Below, in pieces: positions 1-8,898 of a stretch of DNA of 64,000 nt. The notes beneath the pieces are model-generated. The model made no database searches and had not been told where the DNA came from. It saw only the letters and a list, made by a program, of their open reading frames with translations. Origin of the DNA: Accumulibacter sp. (lineage in GTDB: Bacteria > Pseudomonadota > Gammaproteobacteria > Burkholderiales > Rhodocyclaceae); assembly GCA_017302455.1 (NCBI GenBank), contig JAFLDO010000004.1, forward strand, positions 62,001-126,000, given 5' to 3'. Each line of letters begins with the position of its first letter. Within the stretch, counting starts at the first letter, position 1. The translations under genes were made by a program, and so were the position numbers.

Positions 1-1
1 T

Positions 2-157
2 GCCAAGAAATACACCGCCAAGGATGAAGCCATGTTGGCCGAGAAGGTCATCAAGGGTGGCAAGGGTGTCTGGGGTCCGGTACCGATGCCACCAAATGCC
101 TCGGTGACACCCGAAGAGGCCAAGAAGCTGGTCGGCTGGATTCTCAGCTTGAAGTGA
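2..157 (+). CDS. cytochrome c551/c552-type protein, C-terminal fragment (5' end outside window)
   Basis: The frame is open from base 2 and ends at TGA 155-157, giving the last 51 residues of a small class I cytochrome c. The visible part contains the turn KGVWGPVPMPPN, in which the Met of PMPPN is the usual sixth haem ligand of c8-type cytochromes. It is followed by an amphipathic C-terminal helix ending in WILSLK. The CxxCH haem-binding motif would lie upstream of the window. A periplasmic electron-transfer role follows from the family. A strong terminator lies directly downstream, so it is not cotranscribed with livK. Confidence 0.8.
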   Translation, partial: AKKYTAKDEAMLAEKVIKGGKGVWGPVPMPPNASVTPEEAKKLVGWILSLK

Positions 158-170
158 TCGCGTGACGAAA

Positions 171-200
171 AGAAGACCGGCCAAGCGCCGGTCTTCTGTT
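171..200 (+). terminator. rho-independent terminator after the cytochrome c gene
   Basis: An 11-bp perfect stem (AGAAGACCGGC at 171-181 paired with 187-197) has a 5-nt loop and is followed by TGTTT. It begins 13 bases after the cytochrome stop codon. Confidence 0.8.
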
Positions 201-251
201 TCAGGGTGGGCCGCGGCAACCAATGATGCATGCCAAGTGATCATATGCCGG

Positions 252-280
252 TTGACAAGCTCCTGATGTGCTTGGACAAT
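252..280 (+). promoter_or_regulatory. sigma70-type promoter for livK
   Basis: A perfect TTGACA (252-257), a 17-bp spacer and GACAAT (275-280, 4 of 6 matches) sit between the upstream terminator and livK. The predicted start is near 287, giving a leader of about 40 nt before the ATG at 328. Confidence 0.5.
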
Positions 281-327
281 CCGCCGTTCGCCACCCCAAC
301 ATAAACACAATATCGGAGATTGAACAT

Positions 328-1611
328 ATGAACCATTTACGTGTACCGGGTGTTCTTGTCGTTCTGGCCGCATCTGTGGCCGTGATTGGCTGCGGCAAGA
401 AGGAAGAACCCAAGGCTGCGGCACCTGCTCCGGCCCCCGCCGCGGCGGCACCTGCGCCGGCGCCGAAGCCGGAGATGGTGGTCAAGATTGGCCACGTTGC
501 ACCGCTCACCGGAACGATCGCCCACCTCGGCAAGGACAACGAGAACGGCGCGCGCCTGGCGGTCGACGATGCCAACGCCAAGAAGATCGAAATCGACGGG
601 AAGGTCGTCAAGTTCGAACTGCTCGGTGAAGATGATCAGGCCGACCCGAAGACCGGGACGGTCGTCGCCCAGAAGATCGTCGACGCCAAGGTTGCCGGTG
701 TCGTCGGCCACCTGAATTCGGGCACCACCATTCCCGCTTCGGCGATCTACAGCCAGGCCGGCCTGCCGCAGATTTCGCCTTCGGCAACCAACCCGAAGTA
801 CACCCAGCAAGGCTTCAAGACCACGTTCCGGGTGATGGCGAACGACATTCAGCAGGGCTCTGTGGTCGGCACCTACGCGGTCAAGGACTTGGGCACCAAG
901 AAGATCGCCATCATCGACGATCGTACGGCCTATGGTCAGGGGCTGGCGGATGAGGTCGAGAAAGCGGCCAAGGCCGCCGGTGCGACAATCGTCGCACGCG
1001 AGTTCACCAACGACAAGGCTACCGACTTCAAGGCGATTCTCACCAAGATCAAGGCCAAGAACCCGGACCTCGTCTTCCTGGGTGGAATGGATGCCGTCGG
1101 TGGTCCGATGCTCAAGCAAATGAAGGAATTGGGCATCAAGGCCAAGTTCTCGACGGGTGACGGAGGCTGCACACCCGAGCTGATCAAGCTCGCCGGTGCG
1201 GCGTCGGAAGGGGTGATCTGTACGCAAGCCGGCCTGCCGCCCGACAAGCTGCCGAACGGTCAGAAGTTCGTCGAGGACTTCACCAAGAAGTACGGCCAGA
1301 TCCAGATCTACTCGCCGTACAGCTATGACGCTGTGATGGTCCTGGTCGACTCCATGAAGCGCGCCAACTCGGCCGACCCGGCCAAGTATCTGCCGGAAGT
1401 TGGCAAGACCTCCTATGATGGGGTCACCGGCAAGATCGAGTTCGACGCCAATGGCGATATCAAGAACGGCGCGATCACGGTTTTCGAGGTCAAGGACGGC
1501 AAGCTGGTGACCCTGAAGACCGAAGGCGGTGCGTCAGCGGCGGCTGCACCTGCACCTGCGCCGGCCCCTGCGGCTCCTGCGGCTGCTCCTGCTCCCGAAG
1601 CCAAGAAGTAA
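328..1611 (+). CDS. livK: branched-chain amino-acid ABC transporter, substrate-binding lipoprotein (LivK/LivJ type)
   Basis: This 427-residue periplasmic binding protein is the capture component of the livHMGF importer that follows. The ATG at 328 is preceded by GGAG at 315-318; the open frame extends upstream but without a ribosome site. The N-terminus is a lipoprotein signal peptide with lipobox VIGC (Cys22), so the protein should be lipid-anchored. The rest matches the type I periplasmic-binding fold of Leu/Ile/Val-binding proteins, starting near residue 54 (VKIGHVAPLTG). Unusually, Ala/Pro-rich low-complexity segments flank the binding domain on both sides (about residues 30-50 and the last 30 residues) and probably act as spacers. 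The true ligand could be an amino acid, urea or a short amide; the sequence does not decide this. Confidence 0.93.
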   Translation: MNHLRVPGVLVVLAASVAVIGCGKKEEPKAAAPAPAPAAAAPAPAPKPEMVVKIGHVAPLTGTIAHLGKDNENGARLAVDDANAKKIEIDGKVVKFELLGEDDQADPKTGTVVAQKIVDAKVAGVVGHLNSGTTIPASAIYSQAGLPQISPSATNPKYTQQGFKTTFRVMANDIQQGSVVGTYAVKDLGTKKIAIIDDRTAYGQGLADEVEKAAKAAGATIVAREFTNDKATDFKAILTKIKAKNPDLVFLGGMDAVGGPMLKQMKELGIKAKFSTGDGGCTPELIKLAGAASEGVICTQAGLPPDKLPNGQKFVEDFTKKYGQIQIYSPYSYDAVMVLVDSMKRANSADPAKYLPEVGKTSYDGVTGKIEFDANGDIKNGAITVFEVKDGKLVTLKTEGGASAAAAPAPAPAPAAPAAAPAPEAKK

Positions 1612-1625
1612 GGTATGGAAGGTTG

Positions 1626-1658
1626 CGAGGGGATGGCAGTTCGACTGCCATCCCCTCG
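1626..1658 (+). terminator. stem-loop between livK and livH (partial terminator or mRNA-stabilising hairpin)
   Basis: A 14-bp perfect stem (1626-1639 with 1645-1658) with loop TTCGA lies 15 bases after the livK stop. No T-run follows, only GTTCATCC. Partial termination, or 3'-end protection of a more abundant livK message, is the usual role of such hairpins after a binding-protein gene. Confidence 0.6.
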
Positions 1659-1774
1659 TTCATCCTGCATCCGCTCAGCATGAACCGGGCCTCGCGTCCG
1701 CACGGCCATATCCCTGGTGCCATGAGTCGGAACCTTTGGTTCGCCACCAGCACCTTGTTGCGGAAAGCCTGACC

Positions 1775-2698
1775 ATGGACACTCTCCTACAGCAGCTGAT
1801 CAACGGCCTCACCCTGGGCGCCGTGTACGCGCTCGTCGCGCTTGGCTACACAATGGTGTACGGGATCATCGGCCTGATCAACTTTGCCCACGGTGAAGTG
1901 GTGATGATCGGGACGATGGTGGCCTTTACGGTCATCGTTTCTCTTGCCGGTTCCGGCATGTCACCACTGCTGGTTCTCGGGGTCGGCCTGCTGGTGTCGG
2001 TGGTGGTCTGCATGATTCTCGGTTGGGCCCTCGAGCGCGTGGCCTATCGTCCCTTGCGGCATGCGCCGAGACTGACGCCGCTGATCACCGCGATCGGTAT
2101 GTCCATCGTGTTGCAGAACGTGGCGATGATCATCTGGGGCCGGAATTACATCACTTTTCCGCCGATGATCGACAAGAAGATCTATGAGCTTGGCGGGGCC
2201 AGCTTTACCAATGTGCAGGTCGCGATCGTCTCGCTCGCGGCGCTGATGATGCTGGGCCTCATTTATCTGGTGCACCGGACGCGCATCGGCATGGCCATGC
2301 GGGCAACCGCGCAGAACCCGCACGTTGCCTCGCTGATGGGCGTCGATATCAATCGCGTCATCGCCATGGCCTTTATCATCGGTTCCGCGCTGGGCGCGGT
2401 GGCCGGCTGCATGGTCGGTTCGTACTACGAGATAGCGCACTACCAAATGGGTTTCATGCTCGGCCTCAAGGCCTTTACGGCGGCCGTTCTCGGCGGCATC
2501 GGCAATCTTGCGGGAGCCATGGCCGGTGGCCTCCTGCTGGGCGTGATCGAGGCGCTTGGAGCCGGCTACATCGGCGATCTGACGGGAGATTTCCTGGGCA
2601 GCCACTACCAGGACATCTTCGCCTTCATCGTCCTGATCATCGTGCTGATGTTTCGTCCCTCGGGTCTTTTTGGTGAGCGCACGGGAGATCGCGCATGA
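1775..2698 (+). CDS. livH: branched-chain amino-acid ABC transporter permease LivH
   Basis: This 307-residue integral membrane permease of the LivH family has hydrophobic segments throughout. Its N-terminus (MDTLLQQLINGLTLGAVYA) is characteristic of the family. The ATG at 1775 was chosen because the upstream extension is charged and unlike any permease. It should form the inner-membrane channel as a heterodimer with LivM, whose start codon overlaps the livH stop (ATGA at 2695-2698). Confidence 0.95.
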   Translation: MDTLLQQLINGLTLGAVYALVALGYTMVYGIIGLINFAHGEVVMIGTMVAFTVIVSLAGSGMSPLLVLGVGLLVSVVVCMILGWALERVAYRPLRHAPRLTPLITAIGMSIVLQNVAMIIWGRNYITFPPMIDKKIYELGGASFTNVQVAIVSLAALMMLGLIYLVHRTRIGMAMRATAQNPHVASLMGVDINRVIAMAFIIGSALGAVAGCMVGSYYEIAHYQMGFMLGLKAFTAAVLGGIGNLAGAMAGGLLLGVIEALGAGYIGDLTGDFLGSHYQDIFAFIVLIIVLMFRPSGLFGERTGDRA

Positions 2699-3771
2699 AC
2701 GGCCGCGTCAGGAAATCCATCCCTTGGCAACAGCACTGGCTGGGTCTGGTGCTGATCGGCGTTGTGCTTCTGGCCGTACCTTTCGTGGCGGCCCTGGGGG
2801 GCCAGGCATGGGTGCGCATCGCCAACTTTGCCATCCTGTACGTCTTTCTGGCGCTGGGCCTCAACATCGTCGTCGGCTACGCGGGTTTGCTGGATCTCGG
2901 CTATGTCGCCTTCTACGCCGTCGGTGCCTATGCCTATGCCTTGCTGGCGTCGCCTCATTTTGGCATTCACCTGCCGTTCTGGGTCATTCTGCCCGTCGGT
3001 GCCGGTCTGGCGTGCATCTTCGGCGTCCTGCTCGGTGCGCCGACGCTCAAGCTGCGGGGCGACTACCTGGCGATCGTGACCCTCGGCTTTGGCGAGATCA
3101 TCCGCATCTTCATGAACAACCTCAACGCGCCGATCAACGTCACCAACGGGGCGCAGGGGATTACCCTGATCGATCCGATCCGTATCGGCGGCTTTTCGTT
3201 TGCCGATACCAGTACCATCCTGGGCGTGACGGTTTCCGGGCCGCAGAAGTACTATTTTCTGCTGGTCACCCTGGCGATCATGATCATCATGATCAACGTG
3301 CGCCTGCAGGATTCGCGAATTGGTCGGGCCTGGCAGGCCATTCGTGAGGACGAGGTCGCGGCCAAGGCCTGTGGAATCAATACCCGCAACATCAAGCTGC
3401 TGGCTTTTGCCATGGGCGCTTCCTTTGGTGGCGTTGCCGGCGGCGTTTTTTCAGCCATGCAGGGCTTCGTCAGTCCGGAGAGCTTCTCTCTGATGGAATC
3501 GATCACCATCCTGGCGATGGTCGTCCTCGGTGGCATGGGACACATCCCGGGGGTGATCCTTGGTGCTGTCCTGCTGACAGGTCTACCCGAGGCCTTGCGC
3601 TACGGCATCGAGCCTCTGCAGCGGGCGATCTTCGGGCGCATGATCATCGATCCGGAGAGTCTGCGGATGCTCGTTTTCGGCCTGGCGCTGGTGCTCGTCA
3701 TGCGCTTCCGGCCGGCGGGCCTGTGGCCATCGTCGCAGCGCCGCCGCGAACTGGCCGAGAGCGCGGACTGA
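2695..3771 (+). CDS. livM: branched-chain amino-acid ABC transporter permease LivM
   Basis: This 358-residue second permease subunit has a conserved core with GLNIVVGYAGLLDLGYVAFYAVGAYAYAL (here split: GLNIVVGYAGLLDLG at about residues 59-73, then YVAFYAVGAYAYAL) and FGEIIRIFMNN. A hydrophilic C-terminal tail follows. Its ATG overlaps the livH stop by four bases, indicating translational coupling. It pairs with LivH in the membrane and receives energy from LivG and LivF. Confidence 0.95.
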   Translation: MNGRVRKSIPWQQHWLGLVLIGVVLLAVPFVAALGGQAWVRIANFAILYVFLALGLNIVVGYAGLLDLGYVAFYAVGAYAYALLASPHFGIHLPFWVILPVGAGLACIFGVLLGAPTLKLRGDYLAIVTLGFGEIIRIFMNNLNAPINVTNGAQGITLIDPIRIGGFSFADTSTILGVTVSGPQKYYFLLVTLAIMIIMINVRLQDSRIGRAWQAIREDEVAAKACGINTRNIKLLAFAMGASFGGVAGGVFSAMQGFVSPESFSLMESITILAMVVLGGMGHIPGVILGAVLLTGLPEALRYGIEPLQRAIFGRMIIDPESLRMLVFGLALVLVMRFRPAGLWPSSQRRRELAESAD

Positions 3772-3773
3772 TC

Positions 3774-4550
3774 ATGAGCGAACACCAGATTCTTCTCGAA
3801 GCGCATGCGGTCGCCAAGCATTTCGGCGGCGTGAAGGCCTTGCATGACGTCTCGTTGACCATTCGGCGCGGCGAGATCTACGGACTGATCGGGCCCAACG
3901 GTGCCGGCAAGACGACCTTCTTCAACTGCCTCACCGGTCTTTACCGGAACGAAGGTGGACACTTCGTTTTCGACGGTGCCAGGCTGGCCGCCGATGCGCC
4001 GCACAAGGCGGCTGAAGTCGGGATTGCGCGGACGTTCCAGAACATTCGCCTGTTCGGCAACATGACGGCGATCGAGAACGTGATGGTGGGGCGACATCTG
4101 CGCACGCATGCCGGCGTGCTCGGGGCGATCACCCGCAATTCGGCGACGCGTGCCGAGGAGGCGGCGATTGGCCGTCGCGCCGAGGAACTCCTGCACTATG
4201 TCGGCATCCACGAGCGGGCGCACGACTATGCGAAACATCTTTCCTATGGCGACCAGCGGCGCCTCGAGATCGCCCGTGCCTTGGCTACCGAGCCGAAGCT
4301 GTTGGCGCTCGACGAACCGGCGGCCGGCATGAACGGTACGGAAACCGAGGCCCTGCGCCTTCTCGTCGAGGGTATCTGCCGCGATGGCGTAACGGTCTTG
4401 CTGATCGAGCACGACGTCAAGCTGGTCATGGGGCTGTGTGGACGCGTTGCTGTGCTCGACTACGGGGAGAAGATCTGCGAAGACGTGCCGTCGGTCGTAC
4501 AGAGGGACCCGCGGGTTGTCGAGGCTTACCTCGGTGGCTCGGTGGCCTGA
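3774..4550 (+). CDS. livG: branched-chain amino-acid ABC transporter ATP-binding protein LivG
   Basis: This 258-residue ABC ATPase has Walker A GPNGAGKTT, an ABC signature of the LSYGDQRRLEIARAL form, and Walker B LLALDEP followed by AAGM, as usual for LivG. The ATG at 3774 is two bases after the livM stop; the longer upstream frame overlaps livM and has no family similarity. It acts on the cytoplasmic face as a partner of LivF. Confidence 0.95.
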   Translation: MSEHQILLEAHAVAKHFGGVKALHDVSLTIRRGEIYGLIGPNGAGKTTFFNCLTGLYRNEGGHFVFDGARLAADAPHKAAEVGIARTFQNIRLFGNMTAIENVMVGRHLRTHAGVLGAITRNSATRAEEAAIGRRAEELLHYVGIHERAHDYAKHLSYGDQRRLEIARALATEPKLLALDEPAAGMNGTETEALRLLVEGICRDGVTVLLIEHDVKLVMGLCGRVAVLDYGEKICEDVPSVVQRDPRVVEAYLGGSVA

Positions 4551-4566
4551 AGGGAACGGATGAATC

Positions 4567-5271
4567 ATGCTCGAAGTTAACGGACTGCGCGTCTCCTATG
4601 GTGGTATCCAGGCCGTTCGCGGGATCACCTTCCACGTCAATGAAGGCGAGATGGTGGCGCTGATCGGTGCCAACGGTGCGGGCAAGAGCAGTACGCTACG
4701 GGCTCTCGCTCGGCTTCTCGACCCGGCCGGTGGCAGCGTCCGCTACCGTGGTAAGGAGCTTGTGGCGCTGCCGCCGCACCAGCTGGTTGGCGAAGGGATC
4801 GCGCTGGTCCCCGAGGGCAGGGGTGTGTTTCCGCGCATGACGACTGTCGAGAACCTGCGCATGGGTGCCTACGCCCGCAACGACAAGGTGGCGATCGAGC
4901 GTGATCTCGAGCAGGTTCTCTCGCACTTCCCTCGCCTCAAGGAACGCGCCCAGCAGTTGGCGGGTACCCTCTCCGGGGGCGAGCAGCAGATGCTGGCGAT
5001 CGGCCGCGCACTGATGAGCAAACCGCGGCTGATGCTGCTCGACGAGCCGTCGATGGGTCTGGCGCCGATCATGGTGCAAAAGATTTTCGAAGTGATCTGT
5101 GCGGTGGCGAAGGACGGGATGACCATTCTCCTGGTCGAGCAGAATGCCAAGCTGGCACTCGAGGTAAGTCAGCGTGGCTACGTCATGGAGAGTGGCGAGA
5201 TCACCGTTACCGACGAGTCGAAGAGGCTGCTTGCCGACCCCAAGGTCCGCGCCGCCTATCTCGGGGAATAG
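4567..5271 (+). CDS. livF: branched-chain amino-acid ABC transporter ATP-binding protein LivF
   Basis: This 234-residue ABC ATPase has Walker A GANGAGKSS, signature LSGGEQQMLAIGRAL and Walker B LMLLDEPSMGL, all intact. It is the last gene of the liv operon, 16 bases after livG. It converges on the minus-strand HDOD gene with only 9 bases between the stop codons and no visible terminator. Confidence 0.95.
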   Translation: MLEVNGLRVSYGGIQAVRGITFHVNEGEMVALIGANGAGKSSTLRALARLLDPAGGSVRYRGKELVALPPHQLVGEGIALVPEGRGVFPRMTTVENLRMGAYARNDKVAIERDLEQVLSHFPRLKERAQQLAGTLSGGEQQMLAIGRALMSKPRLMLLDEPSMGLAPIMVQKIFEVICAVAKDGMTILLVEQNAKLALEVSQRGYVMESGEITVTDESKRLLADPKVRAAYLGE

Positions 5272-5280
5272 CCGTTGATC

Positions 5281-6456
5281 CTAGAGCTCCATCGCGTCGG
5301 CGAAAGTGAGGGCTTGTAGTTGGGCACGGTTGAATTGATCGGAGGTCAGGCCGAGCATGGCGGCCTGGTCGGCAATTGCCTCACCATCGTCGGCCTCGCT
5401 GGCCACTGCCAGGTCGAGGAAGGGCTGATAGCGACCCCCGTTACTCAGCAAAGCATCGCAGATCGGTTCCGGTAGGCGCATCGCCTCGAGCGCCTGCTCC
5501 ATACCGACGCCAAGCAGCACGTCGAGCAGGGAAAAGGCGCCGGTGATGAACAGGTTGTCGTACTCCGACTTGTCAACCAGCCCGCTCGCCAGCAATTCCA
5601 TCAATCGCGCTCTTAGCAAGGCGGTGTGCATCAGGGCCGGGGCCATCGGGTCCTTGCTGGCCGTTCCCAGCAGCAGTGACAACCAGCGATTGAGCTTTTC
5701 GTAGCCGAGCATATTGACGGCGTGCCGGAAAGACTGGATCTCGCAGGAGAGCCCAAAGCCGGCGGCATTGATGTAGCGTAGCAACTTGTAGGAAATGGCG
5801 ACATCGAGCTTGAGTGCCGCCTCGATTTCCCGGATGTCAGCATTCTGGCGCACCAGATTGAGCACCCGCACGATGTTTGCCTGCCCGGGACTGAGGGCTT
5901 TCGCCGGCGCGCCTGTCGGTGACGTGAAGAACCATCCCGCTGCCGCTGTGATACCAGCTTCCAGGCAGGCTCGGAACTGCTCGCTGGTTTCGACATTGAA
6001 AGCGATACCGATGCCGTACGTTCGCGTCCGGGCGGTCAGCAGCTTGAGTTGACCGAGTTGGAACTGCTGCGCGTCGAAACCGATGAAGCGGAACTGTACG
6101 CCGGCGGACAGAGCCTGTGCCGCCTGCGGATCAAAGTGCAGGCAGATGGTCGGTTGGAAGGTTTGCAGAGCGGCAATCACGTCGGGCCCGGCCTGGCCGA
6201 CCAGCGTCGTCGCCGGCAGTTCTATCGTCGCGTTGTCAGGTGCCGACCAGTCGAGGATGCCCGCCTCACAACCGGTCCGGCCACAACTGATGAACACCGG
6301 TTTTTCGCTCTGCGGCCAGACGTTGGCCAGTGCGCTCAGCGTGCTCACCGCATCGACGATGCTTGCCTGATCCCCAAGATGCAGCGTCAGGCGCGTGGCG
6401 ATGATTTTGCTCTGGCGATTGACCAGAGGCTGGCGGGACATGAAAACTTCATTCAT
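5281..6456 (-). CDS. EAL-like/HDOD signalling protein (YuxH type)
   Basis: This 391-residue protein begins MNEVFMSRQPLVNRQSKIIA, typical of YuxH-type proteins with a vestigial EAL fold. The EAL signature and metal ligands are not recognisable, so it should not hydrolyse cyclic-di-GMP. From about residue 190 an HDOD domain follows, a non-catalytic HD relative with KLLRYINAAGFG and FRHAVNMLGYEKLNRW. Such proteins act as signalling scaffolds in motility, cell cycle or stress. The ATG overlaps the stop of the upstream reductase (shared ATGAATGA), so the two genes are translationally coupled. Its target is unknown. Confidence 0.85.
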   Translation of the reverse strand: MNEVFMSRQPLVNRQSKIIATRLTLHLGDQASIVDAVSTLSALANVWPQSEKPVFISCGRTGCEAGILDWSAPDNATIELPATTLVGQAGPDVIAALQTFQPTICLHFDPQAAQALSAGVQFRFIGFDAQQFQLGQLKLLTARTRTYGIGIAFNVETSEQFRACLEAGITAAAGWFFTSPTGAPAKALSPGQANIVRVLNLVRQNADIREIEAALKLDVAISYKLLRYINAAGFGLSCEIQSFRHAVNMLGYEKLNRWLSLLLGTASKDPMAPALMHTALLRARLMELLASGLVDKSEYDNLFITGAFSLLDVLLGVGMEQALEAMRLPEPICDALLSNGGRYQPFLDLAVASEADDGEAIADQAAMLGLTSDQFNRAQLQALTFADAMEL

Positions 6457-7522
6457 GCGGGTCAAGCCTTGTGTTCAGGTGGGTTGGGGCATCGATTGCA
6501 TCGAGCGTATCGGCAGCAAAGTCGAACGAATCGGCAAAGAACTCGTCTGCCGGAAGATCGCAACGTGCCAGGAAATCCTGCCTGGCGGCGGCTACCATTG
6601 CCGGTGATCCACAGACATACGCCTGATAGTCGGAGAGATCGGTATGGTCTGCCAACGCGACGTGATGCACGAGACCTGTTCTGCCGTCCCATTGGGCCTC
6701 TGTCGGCAAGTCGGACAGCACCGGGGTGAAACGGATGTTGGCATGCAGCAATGGCCATTGTTGGGCAAGTTTTAGCAGGTAGAGGTCGGCGCGGCCACGT
6801 CCTCCCCAATAGACGTGCATCGGCCGCTGGCTTTCTTCCGCGATGGCGTGTTCGACGATCGCCTTGATCGGCGCAAAGCCGGTTCCACCGGCAACGAGCA
6901 ACATCGGTTTGGTGGAGTCCTCGCGCTGAAAGAAGCTGCCCTGCGGCCCGCGCAAACGCACGATGTCGCGCTCCTTCATGGTGTTGAACACGTGACCGGT
7001 GAACTGCCCTCCCGGCACATGGCGAACGTGCAACTGCAGGACGGCATCGTCGTGTGGTGCATTGGCCAGCGAGAAAGCGCGTCGCCTGCCCTCCTTGAGC
7101 AGAATGTCAACGTACTGGCCGGCGAGAAACCGTAAGCGCTCATTGGCGGGCAGCTTGAGTTCGACGATCATGACGTCAGGCGCCGCGCGTGTCAGCTTGT
7201 GCACACGCGCCGGCAGTGTCCTCACCGGAATGTCCGCGAGCGAGCGGGCTTCGCGGCTTTCGATGCACAGGTCGCTCCTGGCTTGCGCGCAGCAGAAGAG
7301 TGCAAAGCCGGCCCGGCGGTCGGCATCGCTGAGAACCTCGAGTTGTGCCTTGCCGTGCTCGAACTCTCCGGTCAACACTTTGCCGCGACAGCTGCCGCAA
7401 ACGCCATCGCGACAACCGTAAGGAAGGCTGAGTCCCTGACGCAGTGCTGCCTCAAGAATCGTCTCGTCAGGCTCGGCCTGAAAACTGTGCCGGCTCGGCT
7501 GGATGCTGACCTGAAAACTCAT
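6449..7522 (-). CDS. 2Fe-2S ferredoxin / flavin reductase (CDP-6-deoxy-delta-3,4-glucoseen reductase-like)
   Basis: This 357-residue electron-transfer enzyme has a plant-type ferredoxin domain at the N-terminus (residues 1-90) with ligands Cys37, Cys42, Cys45 and Cys77 or 78 in CRDGVCGSC and FCCAQA. An FAD-binding ferredoxin-reductase barrel follows (RAFSLANAPHD), then an NAD(P)-binding lobe (VAGGTGFAPIKAIVEHA). The ATG at 7522 gives the normal length; upstream codons overlap the divergent gene. Family members pass electrons from NAD(P)H to oxygenases or dehydratases. Neither a sugar-deoxygenation gene nor an oxygenase partner is nearby, so the specific partner is unknown. Confidence 0.87.
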   Translation of the reverse strand: MSFQVSIQPSRHSFQAEPDETILEAALRQGLSLPYGCRDGVCGSCRGKVLTGEFEHGKAQLEVLSDADRRAGFALFCCAQARSDLCIESREARSLADIPVRTLPARVHKLTRAAPDVMIVELKLPANERLRFLAGQYVDILLKEGRRRAFSLANAPHDDAVLQLHVRHVPGGQFTGHVFNTMKERDIVRLRGPQGSFFQREDSTKPMLLVAGGTGFAPIKAIVEHAIAEESQRPMHVYWGGRGRADLYLLKLAQQWPLLHANIRFTPVLSDLPTEAQWDGRTGLVHHVALADHTDLSDYQAYVCGSPAMVAAARQDFLARCDLPADEFFADSFDFAADTLDAIDAPTHLNTRLDPHE

Positions 7523-7549
7523 CGCCTCTCCGCTGATGTCCGAATCCGG

Positions 7550-7555
7550 TAAAAT
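7550..7555 (+). promoter_or_regulatory. candidate -10 element giving a leaderless SDR transcript
   Basis: TAAAAT (5 of 6 matches) ends six bases before the GTG start at 7562, so transcription would begin at or next to the start codon. No ribosome-binding site is present. A good -35 is not visible. Confidence 0.35.
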
Positions 7556-7561
7556 TGCGCA

Positions 7562-8467
7562 GTGCAAAAACTCTTGATCGTCGGTTGCGGTGACATCGCG
7601 CGCCGCATCCTGCCTCGCCTGCTGGGCCACTACCGCGTTTTCGCGCTCGTCCGCGACCCTGCGCAGCGTCTCTTCTGGCGCGATCTGGGCGCCCGCCCTG
7701 TCCTTGCCGATCTTGATCAGCCCGCAAGCCTGCGGCGTATCGCAGGTCTGGCCGACGTCATCCTGCATCTGGCCCCGCCACCAGCGGCTGACCAAGGGCG
7801 CGCGGCCGGTGAGCAACGCGATCCCCGCACACGCCGCCTGCTCGCCGCGCTGTCCCGCGGCCGGAGTCTACCACAGCGAATCGTCTACATCAGTACCAGC
7901 GGTGTCTACGGTGACTGCGCAGGCGCCTGTATTGACGAGACCCGTGCTCCGCAGCCGGGCACTGCCCGGGCTCGCCGGCGGCTCGATGCCGAGTACCAGT
8001 TGCGCGCTTTGGGGCGGCGTGGCGTCGTCGTCAGCATCCTGCGCGTTCCCGGAATCTATGCTGCCGATCGCCTGCCCATCGAACGCTTGCAGAGGGCATC
8101 CCCAGCGTTGCGGAATGAGGACGACGTCTATACCAATCATATCCACGCCGAGGATCTGGCGATGTTGACCTGCGCGGCGTTGCGCTACGGGCGCAGCAAC
8201 CGAACGTACAACGCGACCGACGATTCGCAGATCAAGATGGGCGATTATTTCGATCTCGTTGCCGATCGCTTCGGGCTGCCCAGGGTGCCGCGTCTGTCGC
8301 GTCATCAGGCGCAGGAGCGGTTGTCGGCGCTGCAACTGTCATTCATGGGTGAATCGCGGCGACTGCTCAACCAGCGCGTCAAGACGGAACTGCGGGCGAA
8401 GCTGAACTATCCCCGCGTCGAGGATGGCGTCGCTGCGGCGTGGGCTGAAAGGAAGAGTTCGTGTTGA
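7562..8467 (+). CDS. NAD-dependent epimerase/dehydratase-like SDR protein
   Basis: This 301-residue extended short-chain dehydrogenase has the N-terminal dinucleotide-binding loop VGCGDIARR and a strand/turn IVYISTSGVYGD supplying the Ser/Tyr active-site region. The fold resembles YeeZ-type proteins of unknown substrate. A GTG start is assigned at 7562. It is divergent from the reductase with a 39-base shared gap, and overlaps the following hemJ-like gene by seven bases. Confidence 0.8.
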   Translation: MQKLLIVGCGDIARRILPRLLGHYRVFALVRDPAQRLFWRDLGARPVLADLDQPASLRRIAGLADVILHLAPPPAADQGRAAGEQRDPRTRRLLAALSRGRSLPQRIVYISTSGVYGDCAGACIDETRAPQPGTARARRRLDAEYQLRALGRRGVVVSILRVPGIYAADRLPIERLQRASPALRNEDDVYTNHIHAEDLAMLTCAALRYGRSNRTYNATDDSQIKMGDYFDLVADRFGLPRVPRLSRHQAQERLSALQLSFMGESRRLLNQRVKTELRAKLNYPRVEDGVAAAWAERKSSC

Positions 8468-8877
8468 TTGTCAAGGTGCTGCATCTGTGGCTGGTGGTCA
8501 GTTGGTTTGCCGGCCTTTTTTATCTGCCGCGTATTTTCGTCAATTTGGCGATGGTCGAGGCCGACAGCGTTGCCGAGCGTCAGCGCTTGCTGTTGATGGC
8601 TGGCAAGCTCTATCGGTTCATCACCCCGATCGGCATTCTGGCGGTTCTTTTCGGCTTGTGGCTGTGGTTCGGCTTTGGTTTCTCGGGCGGCTGGCTGCAC
8701 GCCAAGACGGTTCTGGTCGTCGGGCTGCTTGGCTATCACGCCTATTGTGGTCGCCTCCTGCGCGATTTTCAGACCGGTCGGAATGTGCATGGCCACGTCT
8801 GGTTCCGCTGGTTCAACGAAATGCCGGTGCTCGTGCTGCTGGCGGTTACTTACCTCGCCGTCGTCAAGCCGTTCTAG
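8461..8877 (+). CDS. hemJ: HemJ-like protoporphyrinogen IX oxidase (CopD/UPF0093 family membrane protein)
   Basis: This 138-residue four-helix membrane protein has N-terminus VKVLHLWLVVSWFAGLFYLP, close to the HemJ signature. The two residues considered essential in HemJ are present as His8 and Lys82 (WLHAK), and the C-terminal HVWFRWFNEMPVL is also typical. HemJ converts protoporphyrinogen IX to protoporphyrin IX in haem synthesis in bacteria lacking HemG/HemY. Start is GTG at 8461, overlapping the SDR gene. Automatic annotation often labels this family CopD; a haem role is the better reading of the motifs. Confidence 0.78.
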   Translation: MLIVKVLHLWLVVSWFAGLFYLPRIFVNLAMVEADSVAERQRLLLMAGKLYRFITPIGILAVLFGLWLWFGFGFSGGWLHAKTVLVVGLLGYHAYCGRLLRDFQTGRNVHGHVWFRWFNEMPVLVLLAVTYLAVVKPF

Positions 8878-8898
8878 ACCACCGACCGGGAGTCAATC

